Shown: positions 21,645 through 30,393, counted from the stretch's first letter. The stretch is 64,000 bases of DNA from Ornithinimicrobium ciconiae (GCF_007197575.1 NZ_CP041616.1:3782001-3846000); one strand, 5' to 3'. Notes: a model not told the origin generated them from the letters alone. Translations and numbers: made by a program.

Positions 21645-21856
21645 CAGTCCTCCTCCTTCGGTCGTAGCTGTGCGATGCGGGCGCTGGTCAGGCCCGTGGC
21701 CCTGGCGAGCTGAGCCGGGGGGACGCCCGCAGCTCGCAGCTCGGTCAGCAGGGCGAGACGCCGTGCGGTGAGCTTCTTGCGTCGGGCCTCTGTGACCCGC
21801 AGGCCCTCGGCAACCTCCCGCAGCTCAGCCAGCCCGGCGCGACGGTCGATGCTCAT
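21644..21856 (-). CDS. Small coiled-coil/helix-turn-helix protein
   Basis: 70 residues. A basic amphipathic helix (LREVAEGLRVTEARRKKLTA) leads into ALLTELRAAGVPPAQLARATGLTSARIAQL, a helix-turn-helix of the sigma-70 region 4 or XRE type. Two other proteins of the same plan occur in this element (27768-28001 and 35718-35948). Probably a DNA-binding regulator. ATGA overlap with the upstream gene. Confidence 0.65.
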   Translation of the reverse strand: MSIDRRAGLAELREVAEGLRVTEARRKKLTARRLALLTELRAAGVPPAQLARATGLTSARIAQLRPKEED

Positions 21857-22107
21857 GCCGCAGCCAGACGGGCGATGTAGGCCGACCCCTCAAGACGCCG
21901 GGCCCGGTCACGGAGGCGGTCATGCTCATCCATCCGGTACTCCGCGTGACGCCTCCACTCGCGGGCGGCGGGGACCCGGCCGTGGGCCTCCTCCCAGTTG
22001 GCGCGGCGGTAAGCGAACTCGGCGCGGGCCAGCACGGTCTCAGCCTGCTGGTAGAACTCCAGGGCGGTCCGCTCAGCCTGATCAGCGATTCCGAAAGTTT
22101 GTGCCAT
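21853..22107 (-). CDS. Small charged helical protein
   Basis: 84 residues from ATG 22107. Almost entirely helical and charged (RTALEFYQQAETVLARAEFA, then REWRRHAEYRMDEHDRLRDR), with no membrane span. It is the first of three overlapping genes on the minus strand. No family recognised; it resembles small accessory proteins of AICE replication regions. Confidence 0.6.
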   Translation of the reverse strand: MAQTFGIADQAERTALEFYQQAETVLARAEFAYRRANWEEAHGRVPAAREWRRHAEYRMDEHDRLRDRARRLEGSAYIARLAAA

Positions 22108-22235
22108 CAGCCCTTCTCCTTCCCCGGGCACCTCAGCCTCGGGTCGTGCGGCAGGGGGGGATGCTCCTGCTCTGCGTGCCCGCCCCAGGCGATGCTCCCG
22201 GGGCGCCGGCGTGGATACCGGACGGGCGGTGGTGG

Positions 22236-22646
22236 TCAGTCCTCGGTGGACTCGGACTGGGCCAGTTGGGCCAGCCCCACGACGGCGTCCCAGTCGGACT
22301 GACCCACCGAGATCCACTCCTCGCCGAGGATGTCCCACCCGCCGCCGCGCGCACTGAGGACGATGGTCACCTGGTAGTTGGTGTAGGACCCGTCCATCGC
22401 CCAGCTGTCCCCGCGCACCATGGCCGTCGCGCGACGGTCGTAGCGGCGGGCGATGCGGGCTGCGACGTAGCCCAGCAGGTCGTAGGCGTCGGACTCGTCG
22501 CCCTCGATGGGACGACCCTCCGCGACGGCCTGCACGATCTGGACCGCCTGCTTCCGCGTGATGCGGACACCCTCGACGGTGACGGTCTTGATGGTCTTGA
22601 TGGTCTTGGTGGTCTTGGTGGTCTTGGTGGTCTTGTTCTTGCTCAT
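22236..22646 (-). CDS. Hypothetical protein with Lys-Thr repeat N-terminus
   Basis: 136 residues. The first 22 residues are a Lys/Thr repeat (KTTKTTKTTKTIKTIKT), encoded by iterated ACCAAG/ATCAAG codons; the DNA itself is a short tandem repeat at about 22580-22630. The rest has a helical segment (RKQAVQIVQAVAEGRPIEGD) and a beta-rich part (YTNYQVTIVLSARGGG). No family recognised. The basic leader may contact nucleic acid. Confidence 0.6.
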   Translation of the reverse strand: MSKNKTTKTTKTTKTIKTIKTVTVEGVRITRKQAVQIVQAVAEGRPIEGDESDAYDLLGYVAARIARRYDRRATAMVRGDSWAMDGSYTNYQVTIVLSARGGGWDILGEEWISVGQSDWDAVVGLAQLAQSESTED

Positions 22647-22710
22647 CTTCGTTCTCGCTCTCTCCGGGCGGCTACCCGGTTCAACAGGTCCGGCTAACTG
22701 CCTGACCTCT

Positions 22711-22760
22711 TGACTACTATACTAAGTACCCTAAGCTCTCTATGCAACTCTATCAGGAAG
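22711..22760 (-). promoter_or_regulatory. AT-rich probable promoter for the 22236-22646 gene
   Basis: A conspicuously AT-rich patch in GC-rich DNA. On the minus strand it reads TTAGGGTACTTAGTATAGTAG, with a TATAGT -10-like hexamer (22717-22722) about 70 bases upstream of the start codon. No convincing -35 is spaced correctly, so this is only a candidate. Confidence 0.35.
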
Positions 22761-22768
22761 TTTTTAGG

Positions 22769-25700
22769 TCACAGTTTGGTAACGGTCTCCTGGGCGGCCG
22801 GCTCGGTGGTGTCAGTCTCGTCGGCCACGTCCCGCTGCAGCAGGGCGTCCAGCAGGATCGCCGTGCCGCTCACCGAGACCCCACCCGCCATGACCCGCTG
22901 CTGACCCTTGTTCGGCGTCCAGGCGTCAGAGCACAGCCCCTCGTCCCGGGCAGCCCGGAGGGAGTCCGGGAGCCGGGTGCCGTGGGGCAGGTGCCCGCCG
23001 TCGCGCAGCAGGACGGACGCCCCAGCCGTGTGATAGATCAGGACGCACCACCTGCGGCCACCCTCCGGCTCGCGCACCAGGCAGCCGACCGTCCTGCCGC
23101 GCGGAAGGGCAGCCTCGGGACGAAGGAAGGTTGGCTTGCCGGTCTCGTCCTTCTTGGCGGCCTCGTCCTTCTCGTCCTTCTTGGCGGTCTCGTCGTCCCG
23201 GTAGATATCCGCCTCGATAGCCGGGAGGTGCCAGCCCAGGGCCTGCCCCAGGGCGCCGTCACCCTCGGTGATGGACGGGCGCTCACCCGAGCCGGGCACC
23301 GCGATGTGGCACAGTCCGGCCGCCAGGTCAGCCCGCAGGGCAGTCAGTAGGGCCTGTCCGGGCGCCAGGTCACGGCTCGCCTCCATCTGCTTGAGCACCA
23401 GCGTGGCAAGAGCCTGCCGCCACTTGTAGATCCGCGACTCGTAGACCTCAGGGTCCAGGCCGACGTGGGCACACAGCTCGGCCAGCAGCTCCAGACCCAC
23501 CAGTAGGTCCCCCGCCTTCTCAGCGGCACGCCGGACCTCGTTCTCGCTGGCGCCGGCCCGGATCATCCCCTTCTCGACCCACTCGACCTCCTGGGCACGC
23601 CGCCACCGCCAGACCTCAGTGACCTCGGCCCACGTCTCCGGTCCGACCTCGCCGAGGACCATCTGGACGGCTGCGGTGAAAACGCGTGCCGGCGCCAGGC
23701 TGTCCGCGATCATGGCGTTCATCCGCTCCACCCCGGGTTTGCGCAGCTCGCCCTTGCCGTACGTCAGGGTCACGCAGCGGTCGAGGACGGATGAGACGCG
23801 CATGGTGTTCTCCATGGTCACCATGAGGACGGCGCGCGGGGGGTTCTCGGCGTAGCCCGTGCCGATACCACGGCGCCTGGCTGCCCTGTTGTGCACCGCC
23901 CGGATCACGTCTCCCAGCTTGGCCTCCGTGCCGTCACTGGCCTTCTTGTCCGTGGTGGGCGCCGCGTCGTCAGCCACCCAGAACGGGTGCAGGCTCACGT
24001 TCTGCTCGAGCCTCAGCGGGGTGTCGGAGGCGCCGCCCGTCAGGTGCTCACCGGCCCACACACCCAGGCCGGACCGGAAGAACTGGCTGGCGGCACGGGC
24101 ACTGTAGGACTTGCCCGACCGCCGCGCACCGACGTGGTTGACCACCGAGTTGGTCTCCACCGGGACCGCGGGGCGCAAGGGTGACGCCACCGTCACCGCA
24201 GCCTTGGCGGGGTCGGTCCACACCGAGTCGTAGACCTCAAGGACCTCGGTCAGGTCGGCGCGGATCTGGTCCTTGTCGATGCCGCCGGTCGGGCTGGTCG
24301 TCGGGTGCAGACCGAACTCGGCGGCCGCGGAGTCGAGCTCCGGGACGCCCGCACCGACCTTGTCCGTGAATCCGCCAGCTCCGACCACGCTATTACCCAT
24401 GACGTAAGCCATGGAACCGTCCGGGCACGGCACATACCCGCTCTGCATATACGTGGGAAGGTCCAGCCGGTCCTCAGGTCGGTGAGCCTTGGCGGCGCGG
24501 ATGACCTCCGGCGGCGGCGGCCAGTGGTCGACCGACGAAGCCTCCAGGTCAGCCGGGAGACCACGGGCGGCGTTCACGAACCGTGGCCCCTGCTCGGACA
24601 GCATGGAAATCGGCCCGTCGAACGTCGCCTCCCGTACCTGCCCGTCACGGGAGGACCGCCACGTGACGCCCATCCGGATGCCCGACTGGTACTGGCTCGT
24701 CGGCTTCGGCATGGTCGCCGACGCCACCTCAGCGTCGGTCGCCGTGTACCGGTCCCTCGTCTCGGCGATCCGCAGGGCGTAGGTCGAGTACTCCTCCCAC
24801 CGGCCCGGGTGACCCTCGGCGGCCTTGTAGACCTCGGTGATGCCCTGCTCCGGGCAGACCCTCAGGTCGCCGTCACGGGCAGGCGGGGCAGGCGGGGCAG
24901 GCAGGGTCTCGACGCACGTGTTGAGCAGAGCGTCCAGGCTCATCCCGGTCGCTGCCAGCATGTCGTCGGCACCGGCTTTCGGGTCGCCGTCCACGCAGGG
25001 CCGCAACAGAGCCACCCGGGCCCTCTTGTGCTCGAGCATGGACCAGAGCCCCGCTGCCTGACGGTGCACCTGGGCGTTCGTCGTGACGTCGGCGTCGAGG
25101 CAGATGTAGACGGCGCGGTCCCGCAGGTCGAGCCCGTTCCACTCGGAGTTGTGGTGCCAGTTCCCGACCCCGACGACACCCAGCACCAGGACACGCTGTC
25201 CGGTCGGCACGGACTCCATCAGGCCGTGCAGCCGGGCAGAGACGGTGCGGACAGCGGCACGGCGACCCTCGGCGGTCGGGGCGGCCAGGGCGTCACGCTC
25301 GGCGTCGGTCAGCAGCAGCGCCTCGCGCCCGTGGTAGCCATACAGGCAGGCCGTCAGGATGGACAGCGCCTTCATCATCCCCTCGGCGATGATGACGTCG
25401 CAGTCACCATCCAGCCAGGACGTCGGGGTGGACGGGTGCGCCGCGATGGGGGAGGTCCCGCCGGCCAGGCTGTCGTACTTCCTGGTCTTGCCGTCGATCA
25501 CGATGGGCTCTGACGGCCGCGCCTGGTGCATCTGTGCTGGCACCGGGTACCCGGGCGTCTTGCGGCTAGTCTCGGCCACCCGGGTCAGGGACGGCCACGG
25601 GAGGTACAGAGCGTCACCTGTGGCGGCGTTGCGTGCCAGGAAGCTCGTGCCCTTCGACCTGCTGTCACCCAGGGTCAGTGCCGGGACGGTCTGGGCGATC

Positions 25701-25891
25701 TCCTTCCGGTCACCATTCCGGACGGTCACCAGGCCCCCGGCGACAGCGACGATGGGGGCGACGGCGCTGGACGCGCACTTGGCGGCCCCGCTACCGGTGA
25801 TGCTCGGTCCGTACTCGGTCGACTCCCAGCCCGGCGTGGCTTCCACCACGGACAGGGCGGGCGTCGTACTCTCGGTGTGTGCAGTGGTCAT
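22769..25891 (-). CDS. Primase/helicase-type replication protein (TOPRIM plus P-loop ATPase)
   Basis: 1,040 residues. The N-terminal third carries a DUF3854-like TOPRIM domain: CDVIIAEGMMKALSILTA (catalytic Glu) and, later, YICLDADVTTN (Asp-x-Asp). The centre has a Walker A NHVGARRSGKSYSA near residue 590 with downstream ATPase segments (PPRAVLMVTMENTMRVSS). A Lys/Asp/Glu-rich linker (DDETAKKDEKDEAAKK) lies near 920. This is the arrangement of mobile-element primase-helicases that start and drive replication. It reads away from the iteron region at 26.2-26.6 kb, its likely origin. Confidence 0.8.
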   Translation of the reverse strand: MTTAHTESTTPALSVVEATPGWESTEYGPSITGSGAAKCASSAVAPIVAVAGGLVTVRNGDRKEIAQTVPALTLGDSRSKGTSFLARNAATGDALYLPWPSLTRVAETSRKTPGYPVPAQMHQARPSEPIVIDGKTRKYDSLAGGTSPIAAHPSTPTSWLDGDCDVIIAEGMMKALSILTACLYGYHGREALLLTDAERDALAAPTAEGRRAAVRTVSARLHGLMESVPTGQRVLVLGVVGVGNWHHNSEWNGLDLRDRAVYICLDADVTTNAQVHRQAAGLWSMLEHKRARVALLRPCVDGDPKAGADDMLAATGMSLDALLNTCVETLPAPPAPPARDGDLRVCPEQGITEVYKAAEGHPGRWEEYSTYALRIAETRDRYTATDAEVASATMPKPTSQYQSGIRMGVTWRSSRDGQVREATFDGPISMLSEQGPRFVNAARGLPADLEASSVDHWPPPPEVIRAAKAHRPEDRLDLPTYMQSGYVPCPDGSMAYVMGNSVVGAGGFTDKVGAGVPELDSAAAEFGLHPTTSPTGGIDKDQIRADLTEVLEVYDSVWTDPAKAAVTVASPLRPAVPVETNSVVNHVGARRSGKSYSARAASQFFRSGLGVWAGEHLTGGASDTPLRLEQNVSLHPFWVADDAAPTTDKKASDGTEAKLGDVIRAVHNRAARRRGIGTGYAENPPRAVLMVTMENTMRVSSVLDRCVTLTYGKGELRKPGVERMNAMIADSLAPARVFTAAVQMVLGEVGPETWAEVTEVWRWRRAQEVEWVEKGMIRAGASENEVRRAAEKAGDLLVGLELLAELCAHVGLDPEVYESRIYKWRQALATLVLKQMEASRDLAPGQALLTALRADLAAGLCHIAVPGSGERPSITEGDGALGQALGWHLPAIEADIYRDDETAKKDEKDEAAKKDETGKPTFLRPEAALPRGRTVGCLVREPEGGRRWCVLIYHTAGASVLLRDGGHLPHGTRLPDSLRAARDEGLCSDAWTPNKGQQRVMAGGVSVSGTAILLDALLQRDVADETDTTEPAAQETVTKL

Positions 25892-26052
25892 GCTGTTTAC
25901 TCACTCTCCCGGCTCGGCCGGTTCTCGGGTCCCAGGCCGGCTAGCCCGGGGAGGCCCAGTACGGGCCTTCAGCGTCTTGCACTGTGCGGGGGTCGCGAGT
26001 TCTTCCCACGGGATCTGGCCAAATCTGCCGATCTGGCCGCATCGTTACCTAA

Positions 26053-26065
26053 CCGTTATAAACGG
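26053..26065. promoter_or_regulatory. Small palindrome upstream of the replication gene
   Basis: CCGTT-ATA-AACGG, a perfect 5-bp inverted repeat around ATA, sits about 160 bp upstream of the replication gene start in an AT-rich spot. It overlaps a TATAAC -10-like hexamer on the minus strand, so it may be the operator of the rep promoter. Context only; no regulator is assigned. Confidence 0.4.
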
Positions 26066-26183
26066 CCCGCCAGGCCCAGCCGGTGAGTGAGCCAGTGACA
26101 GCCCGTCCGGTAGGCTGTGCACAGGCACCTCGCCTCCGCGTGATGACCCCCGGCCAGCCGGCTAGCTACCCGGGGAGAGCGCA

Positions 26184-26230
26184 CCGAAGCCCGCCCGCTG
26201 TGACTCACTCTCCGGCGCGGCGGGCTTCGG
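26184..26230. repeat. 12-bp inverted repeat flanking the origin region
   Basis: CCGAAGCCCGCC (26184-26195) and GGCGGGCTTCGG (26219-26230) form a perfect 12-bp stem with a 23-nt loop, immediately left of the first TTGAGA iteron. It could be a terminator separating rep transcription from the origin or part of the origin structure. Confidence 0.6.
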
Positions 26231-26245
26231 CGTGCGGGGGCAGGG

Positions 26246-26579
26246 TTGAGAACCGGCCAGGCAGGGTTGAGAGTGTTGAGAACGGGTTGAGAACACCTCT
26301 TCTCAAATGGTCCGGAGACAAAACCGCAGGTCAGAGGCCTACTACTACTACTACTTACTACTTTTGAGAAGGTTGAGAGTAGTAGTAGTAGTACCCCCTA
26401 GGGAGCCGAGGGTATATATACATGCGAGGTCTGTGTATGTATATGTCCTGGGGTATAGGGGGGGTGTCTCCCAGATCGCTCTCAAACGACTCAACACTCT
26501 CAAATGGCCCTCTGACCTGCGGTTTTCGTCTCCAATCGGGTTCTCAACCCTGTTCTCAAATGGGTGCGGATCTTCTCAA
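26246..26579. other. Probable replication origin: symmetric TTGAGA iterons
   Basis: The hexamer TTGAGA occurs twelve times in 334 bp: + strand at 26246, 26267, 26276, 26287, 26364, 26373; complement at 26301, 26480, 26498, 26542, 26554, 26574. Left copies point mostly one way and right copies the other. A 24-bp inverted repeat with one internal difference (GGAGACAAAACCGCAGGTCA, beginning at 26313; its partner ends near 26533) frames a core holding a triplet-repeat hairpin and the AT-rich tract GGTATATATACATG (26411-26424). Iterons plus an AT-rich element beside a primase-helicase gene are the marks of an origin. It lies in the 579-bp intergenic space before 26682. Confidence 0.72.
26340..26393. 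repeat. CTA/AGT triplet-repeat hairpin in the origin core
   Basis: T(ACT)5 at 26340-26355 pairs perfectly with (AGT)5A at 26378-26393: a 16-bp stem with a 22-nt loop that itself contains two TTGAGA iterons. In single-stranded form it would make a long cruciform or stem-loop. Confidence 0.85.
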
Positions 26580-26681
26580 CTCGGGCTCTCAGACCGTTCG
26601 AGGACAGCCTCTACCCCCTCCCCCGCGCCGTCAGCGGCCACAGGCACCGGCACCGGCACCGGCACCGAGTAGCCTCACGTC

Positions 26682-27101
26682 ATGACGGTCGAGGACCTGA
26701 TCGAGGGCGGCAGGCTACTCCGCGTCGAGCCGGACCGGAGGCTGGTGGACGAGCTACTGGCCACCGCCCGGACCCACACACGCTCCGCGGAGGTATTGCA
26801 GGCAAAGGATCCCTGGGCGTCGGTGGTCGTAGCGACAGCGGCTGTCCGTGGGTGCCTGCTCGCGGTCCTACAGACCCGGGGGCTAGCCGTGGCCCCTGCC
26901 GCCGACGGTGGGGATACCCTGCTGGCGGCGCTGGCTGAGCTGGGCGATGTGCCGGTGGATCTGCCAGCCGTGACCGCGCTTCTGAGCCAGCACCGTCACG
27001 GCGTGAGCACCACAGTGACAGCCACCGAGGTAGAGGACGCGCTTCGGCTCGCGGACGCCACTCTGTCCCGGGTCGCAGCGGCCAGCCCCGGCGAAGAGTG
27101 A
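26682..27101 (+). CDS. HEPN-like small helical protein
   Basis: 139 residues, all helical. The pattern LLATARTHTRSAEVLQAKDPWASVVVATAAVRGCLLAVL then EDALRLADATLSRVAA resembles small actinobacterial HEPN-like proteins. The same plan recurs in the gene at the right end of the element (55739-56089). No clear RX4-6H nuclease motif, so ribonuclease activity is not supported. It follows a CACCGG tandem repeat (26645-26667). Confidence 0.45.
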   Translation: MTVEDLIEGGRLLRVEPDRRLVDELLATARTHTRSAEVLQAKDPWASVVVATAAVRGCLLAVLQTRGLAVAPAADGGDTLLAALAELGDVPVDLPAVTALLSQHRHGVSTTVTATEVEDALRLADATLSRVAAASPGEE

Positions 27102-27138
27102 GACCCCGCCCGACCGCGTGATGCAGCCAGACGGGGCC

Positions 27139-27414
27139 TCAGGGGTGGTTCAGGACGCCAGCAGCTCGCGCCCTCTCCGCTCGCAGCTCGGCCAGATCAC
27201 GGCGCACACCCAGACACTCGGTGCACTCGATTGGGTATGCGTCACGGTCGACCAGCCACTGCCGTGCGCCGGTCAGGTGCTCCGAGCACCATGTGATGTA
27301 ATCCCGTAGGTCGGTCCACCGCTGCTCGTCCCAGGTGGCCCCGCAGGTCGTGCAGCTGGCCACCCACACCCGGTCCGCAGCCCGGTCCGCGAGCCCATCG
27401 ACCACTACAACCAA
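27139..27414 (-). CDS. Small zinc-ribbon-like protein
   Basis: 91 residues with two CxxC pairs (SCTTCGATWDEQ about residue 20, and IECTECLGVRRDL about 62) that could bind one zinc ion; between them lies a helical segment with WCSEHLTGARQW. The C-terminus is a charged helix. No family recognised; typical of accessory genes in AICEs. Confidence 0.6.
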   Translation of the reverse strand: MVVVVDGLADRAADRVWVASCTTCGATWDEQRWTDLRDYITWCSEHLTGARQWLVDRDAYPIECTECLGVRRDLAELRAERARAAGVLNHP

Positions 27415-27426
27415 GCGAGCCGGCCT

Positions 27427-27702
27427 TCAGCCGCCACCCCCGGCGCCATCTGCCAGCCAGACGAGCGCCCCAGCATCGTCGGCGTCTCGCTCGGTCGCTA
27501 CGTGGTGCGAGGCCAGCTGGAGCAGGCCCGCCCTGGCGAGCAAGTTGCCTTCGTGGAGGACGCCGGTATCCATCCCCACCTCACCTTCAGCGGCCCAGGT
27601 CAGCACCCAGGCCGTGGGTGGACCGCCGATCATGTCCTCCAGGATGAGGGTGATCTGCTCGTGGGCCTGCTCGAACGTCAAGGACGCCTCTGCATCGGTC
27701 AT
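27427..27702 (-). CDS. Small hypothetical protein
   Basis: 91 residues with an acidic N-terminus (TDAEASLTFEQAHEQITLIL) and a hydrophobic core strand (PPTAWVLTWAAEGEVG), ending in GAGGGG. Soluble and not recognised. It lies between the zinc-ribbon gene and the HTH gene on the same strand. Confidence 0.5.
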   Translation of the reverse strand: MTDAEASLTFEQAHEQITLILEDMIGGPPTAWVLTWAAEGEVGMDTGVLHEGNLLARAGLLQLASHHVATERDADDAGALVWLADGAGGGG

Positions 27703-27767
27703 GCCACACCATAGATCGGATCGGATGCCGGCACGCCCCTACAGGCGTTGCGCCTTGACCTGCACAC

Positions 27768-28001
27768 TCACGACGAGGATTCTCCGTCACCGGTTCTTAC
27801 ACGCTGGAGGGCCAGTTGGATCCCCCGGCGGGAGAGTCCGGCCAGTTCCATGGCCTCCACCCAGGTCCCGCCGTTCTGCAGGAACTCGGCCAGCGCGGCA
27901 TCGTGCCTACTCCGCGCCGCGAGTCGTTGCTCCTCCAGGGCGGCGAGGCGTCGTGTGGCGGCGCGGAGCTCCTTGGCAGAGGCGATCTCATGTGCTGGCA
28001 C
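27768..28001 (-). CDS. Small coiled-coil/helix-turn-helix regulator
   Basis: 77 residues: a charged helix (ATRRLAALEEQRLAARSRHD) then GGTWVEAMELAGLSRRGIQLAL, a compact helix-turn-helix. It is divergent from the transfer operon at 28091, and the shared intergenic region holds paired palindromes, so it probably represses that operon and itself. Same plan as the proteins at 21644-21856 and 35718-35948. Confidence 0.6.
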   Translation of the reverse strand: MPAHEIASAKELRAATRRLAALEEQRLAARSRHDAALAEFLQNGGTWVEAMELAGLSRRGIQLALQRVRTGDGESSS

Positions 28002-28020
28002 GGCTGCAGTCTATCTAGTG

Positions 28021-28053
28021 ATCTACATGGTAGACTTAATCTACCTAGTAGAT
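28021..28053. promoter_or_regulatory. Tandem operators between the HTH gene and the transfer operon
   Basis: Two related palindromes: ATCTACATGGTAGA (28021-28034) and ATCTACCTAGTAGAT (28039-28053; perfect 6-bp arms around CTA), spaced 18 bp start to start, with a weaker third, TCTATCTAGTGAT, just left. They sit in an AT-rich gap between the divergent genes at 28001 and 28091. Likely targets of the small HTH protein encoded at 27768-28001. Confidence 0.65.
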
Positions 28054-28090
28054 CATGCGGTCTTGGGTCCAAGAGGCAAGGAGAGGGGCC

Positions 28091-28435
28091 ATGAGGATCA
28101 CACCGTTCATTCCGGGGGCGGCCGCCCTGGCAGTCATCGCGGTCGCCGTCCTGGGCGGCTGTGTGCCGGACGAGCCGGACACTCGGGACGTCACTGTCAC
28201 CACCGACACCACCGCCTGCCGTGAGGGCACCGAGGTCGAGCTGTCGGCCGGTGACGTCATCCGCATCAACGAGGCCATGACCCCAACGGACCACACCCCG
28301 TGGATGTGGCCTGGCGTGCTGGTCGTCGACGGCAAGGAAGCCGACACCGTCACCTTCCCCGCGTGGTCACTCGACGCGGACTTCGAGGCCGACCCGGAGG
28401 ACTACCACATCGCCTGCGAGGAGCTGGACCGATGA
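28091..28435 (+). CDS. Lipoprotein, first gene of transfer operon
   Basis: 114 residues from ATG 28091 (GGAGAGG upstream). The signal peptide ends in the lipobox AVLGGC with Cys24. The mature part is acidic and ends in the downstream ATGA overlap. Its position, coupled to a membrane protein and an FtsK-type translocase, suggests a cell-surface role in mating, entry exclusion or pore structure; that is inference. Confidence 0.75.
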   Translation: MRITPFIPGAAALAVIAVAVLGGCVPDEPDTRDVTVTTDTTACREGTEVELSAGDVIRINEAMTPTDHTPWMWPGVLVVDGKEADTVTFPAWSLDADFEADPEDYHIACEELDR

Positions 28436-30393
28436 CCATTGCAGCACTGACCCTGGCCGCGGCCGTCCTGTTCACCGGGGCCGTCGCGGACACCACCGAG
28501 CCTGCCCCGGTCGCCACCGGTCAGGCCATCCCCGACGAGCTGGCCGGTGTCCTCATCGAGGGTTCGGCCGTTGACAAGCACACCGGTCTGACCGTCCTCG
28601 AAGGGCGGCGTGTCACCTGCCCCGGCGAGCACGACCCCGCACCGACCGAGCTGCAGGAGTTGGTGGTCACCTACAGCATCGTGGCTCAGCCGGCATGGGC
28701 AGATCACACGGCGCCCAGCGTGCCGTTCAGCCGGGGCGAGGTGCTGCCCGGGCTGCTCTGCAACGACGTGCAGCGAACGTCCATGTTGTGGAAGGACGAG
28801 ACCCCGTATACCCGGGTCTCGGCAGTCCTGTCCATCACCGAATCAGACACTCGCGCGCTGGCTGAGGTCACCGGCATCACCGGCACCACGACCACCGCCC
28901 CGACCAGTATCGGCGGAACCGAAATCGTCCTGTACTCCGCACCGGGCGACCGAGGCGAGGTCCTGGCCAAGCTCCCGGTCGGGGCGAAGCTTGCAGCAGT
29001 CGGCCACCCCGTCCAGGGCATCGGAGACAGCAGCCTGTGGGGGTCTGGGTCGTCCTACGTGCCGGTCGTGACGTCGAACCGCGGACTGGTCGGCTGGCTC
29101 GACTCCCGAGCCATCATCACCGCCAACCTGGACCCGGACAGTCTGTGGGGCGAGCTGGAGACAGTCACCCTCACAGCTCAGCGGCCCGTGCCCACCGCCG
29201 TGCCCAACCTCAGGATCGACCCGGCCGCAGTCACCCCGCCCTACAACGGTGTCGGCACGCTGTCCGGTGGGGAGATTGAGACGGGCACCGAGGTCGTCGT
29301 ATCCGTTGACCGTTGGGCCGTCAACAGGCTGGGTTGGGCGGCCCTGGCATCCAGTCCGAGGTTCGGCACGCCGCCGCCCAGCCTGGAGCACATGAAGGAC
29401 CTCACTCTCATCGTCGAGTGCCCCAGCCGTCCCGGCATCCTCTGCTGGGCACCGGCCTGGGCTTTCGAGGAGAGCGCGGCACAGCAGACCGTCGACGACG
29501 AGGCCGAGCGGACCGAGGCGCTGACCACGGAGGACGAGACGGTCCCAACGGTCACCGAGCCGGGCGTGGCGACCGGGCCGGGCCGGGAAGTCTGCAACAT
29601 GGACGGCGTCTGCTTTGAGACCGCCGAGCAGACCGACGCCGAGCCGGGCGCGACGGCCACAGACAAGCCGCGCATCCGGGACCGGGTCAAGGATTGGTTG
29701 GACCCGAAGGTGGACGAACTGGCCGAAACTTCCGACCGGTTCGCCGAGGCCGCACCGGGCAAGGGCGAAGAGTTGGCAGACCGACTCGAAGGCAGACTGA
29801 GTGACTCACCGGTCGGCAAGTTCGCCCGGGCCGTGGCATGGGGTATCACCCTGGTTCTGCTGGTGCCTGGGGTGGCCCTGCTGTGGAAATCTCACGGCCG
29901 GGCACGGGCACGGCTGAACGGGCCGACAACGACCGGTCGGGTGCTCGGTGCGGCCAGCCGGTTGACCCCGCTCGAACTGCTCGGGCTGGTGCCGGGACTG
30001 CCGGTCGGAACAGTGCTGGTGGCGGCCGCTGCGAGCGTCACGCCGGGAGGCTGGCGCTGGGCTGTGGCGGTGGCCGGCGGGCTGCTCGCGGCCTACGTGG
30101 CCGGGGTGTCAGCAGCAGCGGCCAAGGGGTTTGAAGTCTCTCTGCTGAGGCCGTTGCGTGAGCACGTCGCTGTCGGACTGGTCAGCGGTACGGCCATCGC
30201 CCTGCTGGTCGGGTTCACGACCACCTGGCCTGCCGCGTACGTGGTCGGGGTCGCCGTCACCACCGGAGTGGCCTGCTGGATGGCTGCCCGGAACGGTGCC
30301 GCCACGGTCCAGCACACGGAACTCGACAGGGACCAGGAGGTGACCAGTCATGACCAGCAGCTCAACGCTGACGGACACGATGACGGGGTCTGA
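28432..30393 (+). CDS. Secreted/membrane protein of the transfer operon
   Basis: 653 residues from ATG 28432 (overlaps the previous stop). An N-terminal signal sequence (TIAALTLAAAVLFTGAVA) and a large extracytoplasmic region (about 30-460) with SH3-like beta segments (GTEIVLYSAPGDRGEVLAKL near 165) are followed by an acidic linker and a C-terminal membrane domain with at least four helices (about 470-620). No homologue recognised by eye. The layout (outside domain plus membrane bundle) suits a mating-apparatus component. Confidence 0.7.
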   Translation: MTIAALTLAAAVLFTGAVADTTEPAPVATGQAIPDELAGVLIEGSAVDKHTGLTVLEGRRVTCPGEHDPAPTELQELVVTYSIVAQPAWADHTAPSVPFSRGEVLPGLLCNDVQRTSMLWKDETPYTRVSAVLSITESDTRALAEVTGITGTTTTAPTSIGGTEIVLYSAPGDRGEVLAKLPVGAKLAAVGHPVQGIGDSSLWGSGSSYVPVVTSNRGLVGWLDSRAIITANLDPDSLWGELETVTLTAQRPVPTAVPNLRIDPAAVTPPYNGVGTLSGGEIETGTEVVVSVDRWAVNRLGWAALASSPRFGTPPPSLEHMKDLTLIVECPSRPGILCWAPAWAFEESAAQQTVDDEAERTEALTTEDETVPTVTEPGVATGPGREVCNMDGVCFETAEQTDAEPGATATDKPRIRDRVKDWLDPKVDELAETSDRFAEAAPGKGEELADRLEGRLSDSPVGKFARAVAWGITLVLLVPGVALLWKSHGRARARLNGPTTTGRVLGAASRLTPLELLGLVPGLPVGTVLVAAAASVTPGGWRWAVAVAGGLLAAYVAGVSAAAAKGFEVSLLRPLREHVAVGLVSGTAIALLVGFTTTWPAAYVVGVAVTTGVACWMAARNGAATVQHTELDRDQEVTSHDQQLNADGHDDGV

